From contig OZ022247.1 in the NCBI GenBank assembly GCA_963978895.1, positions 9,456,456 to 9,520,455 on the forward strand: a stretch of 64,000 nt of DNA. Direction: 5' to 3'. Shown here in pieces: positions 12,731-23,532 of the stretch. Source of the DNA: Erpobdella octoculata. Its lineage: Eukaryota; Annelida; Clitellata; Hirudinida; Erpobdellidae. Position numbers and translations under genes: made by a program. The first letter of the stretch is position 1; every line of letters begins with the position of its first letter. The notes under the pieces were generated by a model. It searched no databases. It was given only the letters and a program-made list of their open reading frames with translations, and was not told the DNA's origin.

Positions 12731-13523
12731 TAGTTGATAAACAATCAATCAAACAAGATTTTTATAGCGCTATTTCCGTAGTGTTCAATAGCGCTCGGTC
12801 GTGAACTTATTAAACAGATATGTTTTAAGTCCACGACGGAAAGCTGTGAGAGAAGTAGAGTTATTAAGAGTAGAAGGAAGAGAGTTCCAGAGATACGGAC
12901 CAGTGTAGGAGAAAGAGCGTTTAGCAAAAGAATGCTTAATAGTGAAGACGCGAAAGTGACTAAGAGAAGAAGAACGAAGACCAGACTTAGGAGGGATATG
13001 TATTAAATTAGTTAAGTAAAGAGGAGAAAAACAATTTTTTATTTTATACATTATTAAACACCCTATATCTGAGAGGAAGTCAATGGAGAAGAACAAGAGA
13101 TGGAGAGATGTGAGAGGAGTAGGAGGTGCGAGAAACTAAGCGCGCAGCCGAGTTGAAGGCTTTAGAGAGAGAATAGAAGGTAGTGTCAGGAAGACCATAA
13201 TATAGTGAATTGCAGTAGTCAATTCGAGACGGGACAAGAGAAGAGACTAGAAGTTGCAGAGAAAAGTCATCCAGAAGTGGACGAAGCTGCTTAATACGGC
13301 GAATATGGAAGTAACAAGATTTAGTAACAGATGCAATTTGGGAGGTTAGAGACAAGTTGGAGTCAAAGAGAAAACCTAAGCTACGAATCAAAGGAGAGGG
13401 AGAAATGGAAAGAGAAGATGGTGGTGGCAAAACCAAAGGAAGAGGATTTAGAGATTTAGAGGACTTATTGAAATAGATTAGTTCAAACTTGTCGGGATTA
13501 AGTTTAAGAAACAAAGAAGAACT

Positions 13524-14066
13524 TCAGGATATAGTAGATTGAAGGCAGTCAGCTATTTGATTAAGAACAGACTCAAGAGAAGAGTTAGAGAAAGTAGAGA
13601 AGACATAAGAGTCGTCAGCATACATTTGACTATTGAGAGAGTAAGAAGATATAATATGAGGAAGTTTAGAAGTAAAGAGAATAAACAGTAAAGGACCAAG
13701 AATAGACCCTTGAGGCACACCATAGCTCAAAGATACAAGAGTAGATTTAGAAGATTCAATAGAAATATAGGAATATCTACCAGATAGATAAGATTTAACC
13801 CACCGGAGAGCATCACTAGTTATATTAAAATATTTATCAAGTACATCCAACAACAGTGAGTGATCAACTGTATCAAATGCAGATGAAAAATCAAGACAAA
13901 AAAGAAGGGTAGAGAGGCCAGAGTCAGAAGGAACAATGAGGTCATTATGAAGCTTAAGTAGAGCAGTTTCAGTAGAGTGGCCAGGTCTGAAGCCAGATTG
14001 AGAAGAGGGAAGAAGTGAGAAAGCAGTTAGATAAGCACTTATTTGCTCATACACAACTCTTTCCAT
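13524..14066 (-). pseudogene. LINE reverse transcriptase core (fragment)
   Basis: The best preserved part of the LINE: fingers/palm with SGFRPGHST, FDTVDHSLL (first catalytic Asp), GVPQGSILGPLLFILF and MYADDSYVF (catalytic Asp pair). It ends at a TGA that lies in the same frame as the next fragment (13514-13080), so a single nonsense change separates them. The frames above and below are shifted. Confidence 0.88.
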
Positions 14067-14570
14067 GATTTTAGAAATAAAAGATAGGTTAGAGACAGGC
14101 CTATAGCTAGATAGAGAAGAAGAATCAAGAGGGATTTTTAATAGTAGGGATAATAAAAGAGGACTTAAGAACAGAGGGAAACACAGATGTAGATAAAGAG
14201 AGATTAATTAAATCAAGTAAAATTGGATAAAGAACAGAAGAAAGCTCTTTAAAGATAGTAGTAGGAATGAGATTCAAAGAGCAAGTAGAAGAAGACATAG
14301 AGTTAATAAGTTTAGTAAGATATTCAAGTGTAATAGGAGAGAAAAAAGTAAAAGTTTCAGTAGAGAATTTAGAAAAAATAGGGGTTTGACTATTCTTAGA
14401 AGATCTGATGTTTTCAATTTTCGTAGTAAGAAAATTGTGATAGTCATCAGGAGAAAAAGAGGGAGGAGGAGATTTTTTTATCGAGGAGTTTAGAAAAAGA
14501 AGACCACCTAGAGCTAGAAGCAAGAACAATAGATTTTCTCAAAAAGGAAGAATGCTTAGTGAAGATGAGG

Positions 14571-15215
14571 TTATGGTATTGTTTGAGATGGTATTGCTCG
14601 CTCAGCTTTACGTGCAGATTGCTTCAAGAGAACACAATCACGATCAAACCATGGAGCTTTTTTAGAAAAGAGTCGAAACTTAAACGTCTCAAAAGGAACC
14701 AACGTATCCAGTATAGATAAAATCGTTAGATTGAGATTGTCCATAAAAGAATTAACGTCAGTGAAAGAAGAAGAAGAAAACCCAGAAGTGAGAAATAAAT
14801 TTGAAAATTGAATTGTATCAAATCTAGACCAACACCTTTTAGTGACTGATGTAAGATTAATTAAAGGTTGTGATAGAGGTAAGGTGAAAGAAATAAAGTA
14901 GTGATCAGTAAAGTGAAGATTAACAGGTGAAAGATTGCTTATATTAGAGAAAAGAGGAAAAATAATAAGATCCAGTGTGTTGCCCCGATTATGAGTCGGA
15001 AAGTCACAATGCTGAAAGAAGTTAAAAGTAGATAAGATTTCAAGAAATTGAGAAACAAAAGGGTCCTTAGTTTTATTAATAGGAATATTTAAATTCCCAA
15101 TGATAAAAGAAGGGGTAGATAGAGAGAACAAAGATTCAGAAAGGTTGTAGAAATCCTCCAAAAATTGTGGTTTAGAGGCCAAAAATTGTGGTTTGATAAA
15201 CGTAGTATTTTCCAT
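14571..15215 (-). pseudogene. LINE endonuclease C-terminal fragment
   Basis: Apurinic endonuclease-like block with IIGNLNIP (usually GDFN), the HNRGNTLDLII motif and the TDH motif. The catalytic Asp of GDFN is replaced here. The N-terminal half of the domain is missing at the 5' truncation near 15235. Confidence 0.75.
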
Positions 15216-15331
15216 ACATTTTGAATTATATCTACTTAGTTAAATCATATATTTCTGCTAATATTTTTTAATTTTGTAGTGCCTTTGGTCCATCCGATTA
15301 AGCTCGAATAAACTTTATCTTCTTGTGTCTG

Positions 15332-15677
15332 CAGGGGCGCAACTAGGGAAGGCGCAAGCCAAATCGGAGGGCTCTGCAATTTTTCCAAATATGATGAGTT
15401 TTTCTTTGAGTGGGTAGTGGGGGTGTTACATTTATTCTCAAGTCTGTTATATGCTTATATATTTATATGTTTATACATATCATAAACCTATTTGTTAACA
15501 TTTGCCTTAACTGGTTTGAGACTGAGTTTGACTATCTTCAGTTTGCAGTTTTTCTTTGCCATCATTAATAAATTCTTAAAAATTCCAAAAAAACTGCAGA
15601 CTGAAGATAGTCAAAAAAAAAAATTTCGCCTGCGATGGGCTTTTTTCCCACAGGATTTTTGGCTTGTTGCGCCCTTA
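15332..15677. mobile_element. hAT-type MITE with internal hairpin (family D)
   Basis: Left end CAGGGGCGCAACTAGG; right end TTGTTGCGCCCTTA, a decayed inverted match. Flanks tgtgtctg and tgcatctg agree at 6 of 8 bases, compatible with an old 8-bp duplication. The inside holds a foldback: gactatcttcagtttgcag about 60 bp before ctgcagactgaagatagtc. The same foldback recurs at 42750-42870, 43040-43155 and 44745-44855. Confidence 0.65.
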
Positions 15678-15716
15678 TGCATCTGTCCTAGCTTGACATG
15701 CACTTTGTATAATGCT

Positions 15717-15721
15717 ACATA

Positions 15722-15760
<39 letters not shown>

Positions 15761-17270
15761 AACATGTCCTGACTGACTGACTTACTGACAGACTGACTGA
15801 TAATCAACCTCGAGCTCAAACGCCTCATCATAGGAACGTGAAATTTGGAACTTATATTGCTTTTATAGCGTATGCATCCATTAAAAAAAGATTTTTGAAA
15901 ATTTTGATTCTGAGGGGATGAAACTGGAAGACAAATGTTTTTCTAAAACAACGTATACCTCGAAAACCAAAAGCGAAGGACTTTTGAAATTTGGTATCTA
16001 GATTTTTCTTAAAATTGAGAAAATACGTGTTTCACCAATTTTTTTTTGAAAATATGGTTTCAGGACCTCAAATGTGGGGTTGAAAATAGGGTTATTTGTT
16101 TTTTTTTTAAATTACTGCTACTCAAAAACTGTAAGTGCTACAGATGTAATAATTAGTATTTAGTATCTACTCAATAAATAAAGATAGACGTGTTTCACCA
16201 TTTTGAAAAATTTGGTTTCCGGGACCTCAAATGTGAGGTGGAAAATAAGGTTATTTGTTTTTTTATAATAACTGCTACTTAAAAACTGTAAGTGCGACTG
16301 ATGTAAAAATTAGTATTTAATATTTACTCGAAAAAAATATACGTGTTTTACCAATTTTGGATAATTTGGTTTCCAGGACCTCAAATGTGGGGTAAAAAAA
16401 AGAAAAACTAAAAATGTAAAAGTTTTAAAACAAAGTTTTTTTCTAAAACAAGGCATATCTCAAAAACCAAAAATGAAAAAGTTCTGAAATTTGGTATCTA
16501 GATTCTTCGTTAAAAAAACACGTGTTTCACCATTTTTAAAAATGTGGGGTGGAAATAAAAATTTGATTAAAAACTCCAAAATCTAAAAATGTTAAAATTT
16601 CTGCAATTTAGTACCGAGATTATTTTTTACAAAATAACAAATTACATGTTTTATTAATTTTTGAAAATTTGGTTTCCAGGACTTCAAATGGGGAAGGGAA
16701 ATAGGGTTATATTTTTTTTTAAATAACTGCGACTCTGAAATTAAAAATACTACAAATATACAAATTAATAACTAAATACTACTTAGAAGATAAAGTTACA
16801 AATGTTTTATAAATTTTTTTTTGTTCTGGCTTCCAGGACTACAAATGTAAAGCGAAGAAAAAAATTATATTTGCTTAAAAACTCAATAACTGAAAATATT
16901 AAAACATTAAAACTCACTATTAAGTTTTTTTTACAAAATTAAAAGATAAGCGTTTCATTATTTTTTTCGAAAATTCAGTTTCCAAGTAACGGTTTTGTGC
17001 CCGTTAAAACTGGCTGAGTGCAGGCCTTGATTTTTGTACTTAAGCAACGGGGCAGTTCGAGACTAAATAGCAAGCCAGGCCTAAAATTTTCTGTCTATGA
17101 AATAAGCCGGACCGGGTCTAAAAAAATCTGGGCAGGGCACTATGGATTTTTTCGCCAAGTATATAGAAATTGTAGGCCTGTAAAAACGGATCAGGCCCAA
17201 ATTAGATGGGCCGTGCTGGGCCTGAAATTTTGGCTTATGAAGCGGGCCGGGCCAAATTGTCGACTTGAGA
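15717..17270 (-). repeat. Dispersed family B, copy 2 (inverted)
   Basis: Order reversed relative to 7048-8480: (TA)n tract (15717-15758), gaacatgtcctgactgactg, ctcgagctcaaacgcctcat, a series of ~155-bp subrepeats carrying cgtgtttcaccatttt, ggtttccaggacctcaaat and tactgctactcaaaaactgt, then a GGCC-rich head (caggcccaaattagatgggc to gggccgggccaaattgtcg). It ends near 17265. No coding capacity. Confidence 0.82.
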
Positions 17271-17439
17271 GGCAATGGTAGGTTTTTGTGAAAAAAAATT
17301 GAAATCGGACACAAAATGAGCAGATGGGAGCCAAAAAACCTTTCCGGGCCAAAAGTGCCTATGTACGACCATCAAAGGTAATTGTGTAATAAAATTCAAA
17401 TTTAGTTTACGTAACAACGTGTGAAGGCTTCAAGCAGCT

Positions 17440-17790
17440 TTTAGCCAGTTTCAGCAAATCTATTTTACGTTTTGAAGCGCTAAAAGAATTTAGGAAAGAA
17501 AGTAAAAGAGAAAGTGAATGTGAAAGGGAGAGCAAGCGTAAGCGGAAACGGGAAAGCGACCCGGAACGGAAAGCGATCTGGAGCGGGAAAGCGACCGGGA
17601 ACGAGAAAGCGACCGGGAGCGGGAAAGCGACCGGGAGCGGGAAAGCGACCGGGAGCGGGAAAGCGACCGGGAGCGGGAAAGCGACCGGGAGCGGGAAAGC
17701 GACCGGGAGCGGAAGCGGGGAAGGAAGCGAGAGAAACAAACATTAAAAAAAACTTCTAAAAAGCCGGGTAACGCCGGGTACCCCCGTTAG
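17440..17790 (+). mobile_element. Helitron-like non-autonomous element with 18-bp array, copy 1
   Basis: The start shares tagcaaatctattttacgttttga-like sequence with 48765. The middle is a purine-rich array, and the end reads aagccgggtaacgccgggta followed by cccccgttagt. That end is a GC hairpin (CCGGG...CCGGG) a few bases before a CTAG-like terminus (here TTAG). A 3' hairpin plus CTRR terminus without target duplication is the Helitron signature; other copies end in perfect CTAG. No Rep/helicase is encoded. Confidence 0.6.
17560..17715 (+). repeat. 18-bp purine-rich array (gaccgggagcgggaaagc)
   Basis: About eight units of 18 bp. The minus strand also stays open. In one plus-strand frame the flanking part reads as RE/RK/RS-type dipeptides. 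Relatives lie at 47086-47214, 48503-48605, 48897-49090 and 49470-49565. Confidence 0.92.
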
Positions 17791-17849
17791 TGGACAATAA
17801 TAAATGAACAAGTTATATATACAAAATGACACACACACACACATTTGGA

Positions 17850-20783
17850 TCTAGACTGGTAGATCTAGCAGTTTTTCGAGGCAATATCGGAAATTTTAAT
17901 AGACAAGCCAATTTTTATACCATTCAATAGAGAATATGTTGTAGAATGTCTGTATGAAGATACCACGAATGAGCAGTTATGGTACTCTAGTTATTAATGA
18001 TTTTAGGCGTACTCTTTTGTCTCATTACGTAAGACAATGTCGCGTTACGCGCAGTAACATATTTACTCGCTCAGCTAATAAGAATTCAATAAAGGCTCGT
18101 TTTCTATGCTATGTTTGCGTTGTCTTTGTATTCATTTTGCATTGCCGGTTTTATCGCGTTTGAATTCGATTTCTCTTCAATATCTTAATTTATTATTTAA
18201 GCCTTCGATTTTGATTTGGACGATTTTGGATTCTTGGCAGCGTTTTTTTTAATTTCCTATTCATTTATATAGTTGTATAATTGTATAGTTTGTATAGCAT
18301 AGTACATAGTTTTTTCTTCGGTCAATCTTGTCTTGTCTTTTGTCAGTCATTCTGGTATTTTTTTTATTTTCTTTTATTCGTGTTATTACGTCTGTTAAGT
18401 TTGGTTATGGTAAGTTTGTATTGTAGTTAGCACATTTTTTAATCTAAATGTAACTAATATCGCAATGGAGTGCGTTGTGTGTAAATCTGCTACTGAAGAC
18501 AAACTTAAAATAATCTAAATATTGAAACAAGATGGGAAAACGTCTCTATTGAATTCTGCAACTGTAATTGGAGATACAATTTTAATTGACAGTTTAACTC
18601 TATAAATGATGTTTGTATACATAAGTAAATAACAAAGCAAAGAAAAATAATCAGCCCAAACCTTGTGTTAGTTTTAGTTCTAGTAGCTAGCTGATCTAGC
18701 TCCAATAAAAAGAATTTAAGATCTAAGTTTTCCACACAATAAACAATTATTCCAGCCAAATATAAAGTAGTTCAAAAATTATTCCTGGAAAGCTACCTCA
18801 ACTGAAAATGCATGATTTGAAAACTCATTTTCAGGAAATGAAATTGAAGTATTTCTTAGACAATGACAGATGGAGCTGGGAAAAATAGATTTTAAGTTGT
18901 GTCTCATTAATACTGACATAGAGGCAGCACCTGATAGCCCAGATAACCTAATTATTGTATAAGTGGTAAATGTGAAATTTTTAAAAAAAGCCCATGCTCT
19001 TTTAAAAGTTGTTCATGTTTTAAATATGAGCTACATTGTATCTGCCTGTAAATATTGCTATGTTAAAGTTTGTAATAAATCTCTTCATACTGATAATCTT
19101 GAAGTAGATATGTTTAAGGGCAATATATGTGAAGGCCTGTATGAAAAAAACTGTTAAAATCGATGAGATACTATTTTAGTTAGGCTTGCTCAAAATCAGT
19201 CTTTGTTGTTGGATGTATTTATTCTTTAAATTGGCAAAAAAATTGATGCTCTTAAAACAGTTTTGAAGGTTCTTGTATAAGCTTGTAAATGTTGCTGTGA
19301 CAAAGTTTAAGATAACTGACTTTATATTAGTGGTCTTGTAAATAATATCTATAATAGTAAAATATGTGTAAATGTCAGAGTTGGCCAATGTGAGCAGTTA
19401 TTACATTTTTATTTAAAGTGATATATAGAAACTTATCAAGTTCTTGAGAAAATGTCTTCTTTGTTCTGCAGGGTTTTGATGGTTATTAATAACTTATTAA
19501 AATAGCTCTTGTATCTTTCCTCCAGTTACACGTCTATTATTGTTGTAACAAGTTCTTCTGCACATGAGGATATGCTAAGCATTGTCTCAATGTCAAAACT
19601 GTTTGCTTGTGTGTTATAATAAACAGCAAACAATTTGACTATGATACGATGTGCATTATTTATCTACAAAATCCTCATAATCTACACTTCCCAGTTTACT
19701 TCAGCCAGCACGACAAAAGTTGTTAACAGTGTCTCTGAATTGAATTAAAATTTGACAATGTTTAAAGTGGTGTTAGTCAGTGTTGTTATAACTGTCTCTG
19801 AATTGAATTAAAATTTGACAATGTTTAAAGTGGTGTTAGTCAGTGTTTAGTGTTTAGAAGGTCTCTTCGGAAGCATTTAAGTGTCACAGCCAATGTAACA
19901 GCAGCTGGCAAACCATTCTCAGTCTGGCAACCCTGAACCTTCTGTCTACAGCACTCTTGATATGTGTGGTGGACACAAGAAGTAAAGTCATGGATGAAGA
20001 TCTGAGTCTTCTGCTCGACTGAATTGTGCTCAATATAATAATTTTTGAAGCTAGATAACAGTTATTATTATAATTATTTAATAACTTGAAACTTATACTT
20101 TGTTTTTAGAATTAAAATGTATGTTGTTCTAAAAACCAGTGTTTGATAAATTTCTTGTTTTTAAGATGTCTTCCTTTAAAAAGTGGTCAAAAGCATGGTC
20201 TTCCTTTAAAAAGTGGTACGATTCCCATAACCGGCACCCCTTCAGCTATTTTCAAATAAGGTTGTGTTTTCAGGTTGCATTGCTTTTTAAATACTGGAGA
20301 ATTTCGAAAACGTAGACTAGTTGAGTGTACATAATCGTTTATACATAGGAGTTAAACTAGTTTAAAGGCAGTTTAAGTCTGTTTAAGCCTTAAGCCTTTA
20401 AGCATTTGATAATCAACAACATTCTTCGTGCAGCTCCATAAGCAAACGGAAAATAAAAATTTCGTTAAAAAAACATAGAAATAAATAACTAAACTGTTTT
20501 ATGAGCATTTGAGCGTAAAAAGTTTAAATTTCGTGGAGATAATTTGTAAATTAAGCGTCACTTTTTACGCAGAAATAGAAAAAGCTGGCTTTTGATTGGT
20601 TGGCGTTAATAAACAGATTCGCGAGTTTTGAGCAACTTCTTTTGCTAATAACTTTTTTTAGGGACCGATCTGTGTCTGGTATCTCTTTCCAGCTCTTAGT
20701 TATAATAAATACTATAGTTTAATGTACTTTTTGGCTTGTCTATTAAAATTTCCGTATCAAAAGCTAAATCTACCAGACTAATC
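17850..20783. mobile_element. Candidate TA-flanked inverted-repeat element, decayed (about 2.9 kb)
   Basis: Left: ctagactggtagatctagc, then gcaatatcggaaattttaat and agacaagcca (to about 17910). The right end (about 20732-20783), read on the other strand, gives ttagtctggtagatttagc, then gatacggaaattttaat and agacaagcca. Both ends lie next to TA, compatible with a Tc1/mariner-type duplication. The interior has no transposase I recognise. It holds a 63-bp direct repeat (about 19725-19850) and a 31-bp direct repeat (about 20165-20218). Confidence 0.5.
19725..19852. repeat. Two-copy direct repeat, 63-bp period
   Basis: The words tgtctctgaattgaattaaa, atttgacaatgtttaaagtg and gtgttagtcagtgtt occur twice, 63 bp apart, without visible differences. 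Confidence 0.85.
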
Positions 20784-21990
20784 AGGGTAAAAATTGCCAG
20801 GGCATTCACCTTCATTCTACAACCTCTGACTTCGACCCCCCCCCCTGGAAAAATTGTTCAATTTTTACACTGATTTGGATGACTTGCTACTTTATCATTA
20901 TTTTAACAAGTAAATTAAAAACGAATTTTTAAAACCCAATGCTTTTATATGTAATTAAAACACAAATTTTGCAATCAATTTTTTGCAAACACATATACAT
21001 AAATTCCTAGATAAAAAAATATAATAAACACACACACGTACACATATACATAAATATATATAAATTAATTAAAATTAACTAAATTAATTGACTTATTGTA
21101 AAACTAATAATTGAATATTGCATTGTCTTCTATTTTGAGCATGTATGCAAAATTTGAAAAAAATCTATCATCAGGAAGTGACTCAAAAATTGATTGCAAG
21201 ATTTGAAACAGACAGAGAAACAGACAGACAGAGAAACAGACAGACAGAAAAACAGACAGACAGAGAAACAGAGACGACGAGTTAATAAAAGCATTGGTAA
21301 AAAGCAAACCTTTTTCTAATATTGTGTATTTAATTTTTTCTTTTAAGAAACTAAAAAAAGTTATTATTTTGCAGCTATAAGCATTTTTTAAAGGCATATT
21401 TAAACTCAATTTACTTGGCAATCCAATGTTTTCATACTGGGAAACTTTCCTACTAGACTCATTAGATTATTAATTAAAATTTTTGGGCAGATTACCCTGT
21501 TTTTGAATAATGATCGTAGTTGAAATTAAAATTTTAGAAAAAATGTGATTCCTTGAAATTTTTTTTTTAATTATCTACAATTCGCCTTCCCATCTTGGTC
21601 ATCAGGTTTTTTCGGATCAGTCCATGTTACTATGTGTGCCTTCAAATTAGGAACATTAATTATGGGCAGGAGGGACCAATGCTCCTCGTGAGTTTTGAGC
21701 GGACCCCTTGACGTAGTTTTGGGCCCCCAAAAGATATAAAATGGGGCCCAAAATAGTTTGAGAATGGCAAATACAAGACTGGAAAAGGGGGTCCAAATCG
21801 GCAAATCGGGGTGGGTAGAAAAATATTGTATTATTGTGTCGGATTTATAGGTTTTAACATAAACGTTTGAAAAATATTAAGTCATTCAAAAATTAAATTT
21901 ATGTAATTGTTTTTAGCAGATTAAGATAGGTATATGAGTTTATTGACCTTCTTTGGAGTCAAGTTTTTTTTTTTTACAACGCATGGTATA
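20784..21990. other. No gene; repeat debris
   Basis: Contains a C-run motif (about 20838), a (ACAG/GACA)n tract (21205-21275) that ends a family C-like tail (gcaagatttgaaacagacag), and a fragment at 21570-21800. The fragment's minus-strand frame (TWTDPKKPDDQDG-like) looks like repeat-derived sequence. No supported gene. Confidence 0.45.
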
Positions 21991-21999
21991 GCAACAAGT

Positions 22000-22240
22000 A
22001 AAGGAAAAAACGAGTTTTTCAACACAAACTTTTATTTCAAATACAAATGATTTAGAATTACGAAATATGTTCAAATTAAGATTTTTTTTTAATTGAATCA
22101 TGTATTGTCATCCATTATAAAGCTATGCTAAAATTTCAGCTTCCTAGCTAGTCAAAAAGCTGGTTAAATTTTACTTGCAAGATTTACAGAAAAAACCACA
22201 CACACACAAACAGAGATTGTAACTTAAATAAAAGTTTGTA
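22000..22240 (-). repeat. Dispersed repeat family A, copy 4
   Basis: Inverted copy: caagtaaaggaaaaaacgag, gaatcatgtattgtcatcc, gctagtcaaaaagctggtta, ttgcaagatttacagaa, then acacacaaacagagattgta. Confidence 0.8.
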
Positions 22241-23530
22241 AAAAAGCATAATCAGATCCATAGCAAATAAAAGTATATGTGTAAATCCACAAAATATAAC
22301 ATATTAGTTATACTTCCAAACATAGTTATATTTAACATGATACTCTTAATAATTAAACAAATTTTACAACAGAATATCAGTAAAATTAAGATCTGTATTT
22401 ATTCAATATGTATACAATTTAAATAACAGTGTCAAAAACAAGTAAAACATCATAACTTTGTCTAAGACCTAAAGCTAAATTCCCTCCAAGTGAGGTGATT
22501 TCAAATCAATATAGACAGATAAAACAGACTAAAAATATAAGATAACGGACGTTATGACAACGGTACCCTAGGAAACCGCTACTTCACGTAACTGCCTGTA
22601 AAATGTTAAATAAATTGAGTTTTTTTTTTACAACGAATGGGGTGGGGTCCGGACCCTTCCCTTGTATCTGCCCCTGCTGGCCCTTTATGACGGTGAAGTC
22701 GGCACTGTGATGTTTTCGCGACCCCCGTAGAGATGTAACATGTAAGTTGTTTTGGAGAGCAAAAATGAAGAGGGTTTGACAAATTTTAGAAAATGTAGCT
22801 GCGACTACCTCCCCCCAAGTCAGGAAGTTTTTTGGGAGCAAAAATAAAGAGTTTGTAAAAAATTGGTGAGCCTTGAGCACAAGTAGCTCCCATGGTTTTT
22901 CTGAAATGGACTCGAATGCGGCACCCTAGCGCACTTGATACGTAAAAACAGATCATATGAACAGAATTGAGTGGTTCTAAAGGCAAAAAATAAAATGATG
23001 CAGTCGAATAGCCTAAATAAAGGGAATGCAGAGGTAAAGACTTGTGTTGCTTCCGCTATAATCACGTGCTCATTAATTTACAGTGAAAACCTATAAATAA
23101 ACATAAATAATTCATCTTATTACTTATTCCTTTGCTATAATTTAATTTTGAATTTTGAATAATGAATTCGATGGTTGAAAATCAAAGAAATGAAATGGTT
23201 ATTGAACAAGTCTTTGATATGTTTGAGAAGTGTTTACATCTAATAAATTAAGCCCGGAAGACTGCGGTGTGCAAGAAGTGAAGTAAAACAAAACGTCGTG
23301 CCCGTTGTATTGTATTGTCAGATATAGCAAGGAAGTAATGATTAACTATTCTACTACTTAATAAATATTAAATTATTTAAATTAAATTTAGAATATTTAG
23401 ATTCTCTAGAATGTTTTTAAGTTTAATCAAGCAAGGGTGTTTCTGTTTAGTCTGTTTACTAAAAAAAGTTGTCTAAAAAGTAAATTTTGGTGAGGCTGTT
23501 TCAACTACTGTCTTTTTTAATATTTTTTGC
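22240..23530. other. Upstream flank of SNRK; no gene recognised
   Basis: Minus-strand frames at 22584-23065 overlap each other in different phases and have no recognisable motif; I treat them as noise or repeat. A 29-codon frame at 23162-23251 (+) starts ATGAATTCGATGG. It could be an upstream ORF or part of a 5' exon of SNRK, whose first coding exon begins just after an acceptor at 23532. Confidence 0.4.
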
Positions 23531-23532
23531 AG

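Larger units (their letters stand above)
12735..15235 (-). mobile_element. Decayed LINE of L2/CR1 type, 5'-truncated
   Basis: Minus-strand pieces of one pol ORF read in order: endonuclease C-terminal half (15215-14571; GNTLDLIIF, then FTDHYFISF in place of the usual SDH), linker (14529-14125), reverse transcriptase (14066-13524; FRPGHSTETALL, SSAFDTVDHSLLLDVL, YGVPQGSILGPLLF, catalytic box YADD) and thumb/C-terminal part (13514-13080; LKLNPDKFELI; then 13096-12785). The pieces are split by frameshifts and by one in-frame TGA at 13524-13526, where related elements usually have Trp. The 3' end has tatagcgctatttcc and a ttgattgattgt-type tail, as L2/CR1 elements do. The start of the endonuclease is missing. 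Not functional. Confidence 0.88.

Noticed and set aside
22584..23065. Overlapping minus-strand frames upstream of SNRK
   Set aside because: They use different phases over the same bases, have no family motif and no splice sites; repeat-like composition.
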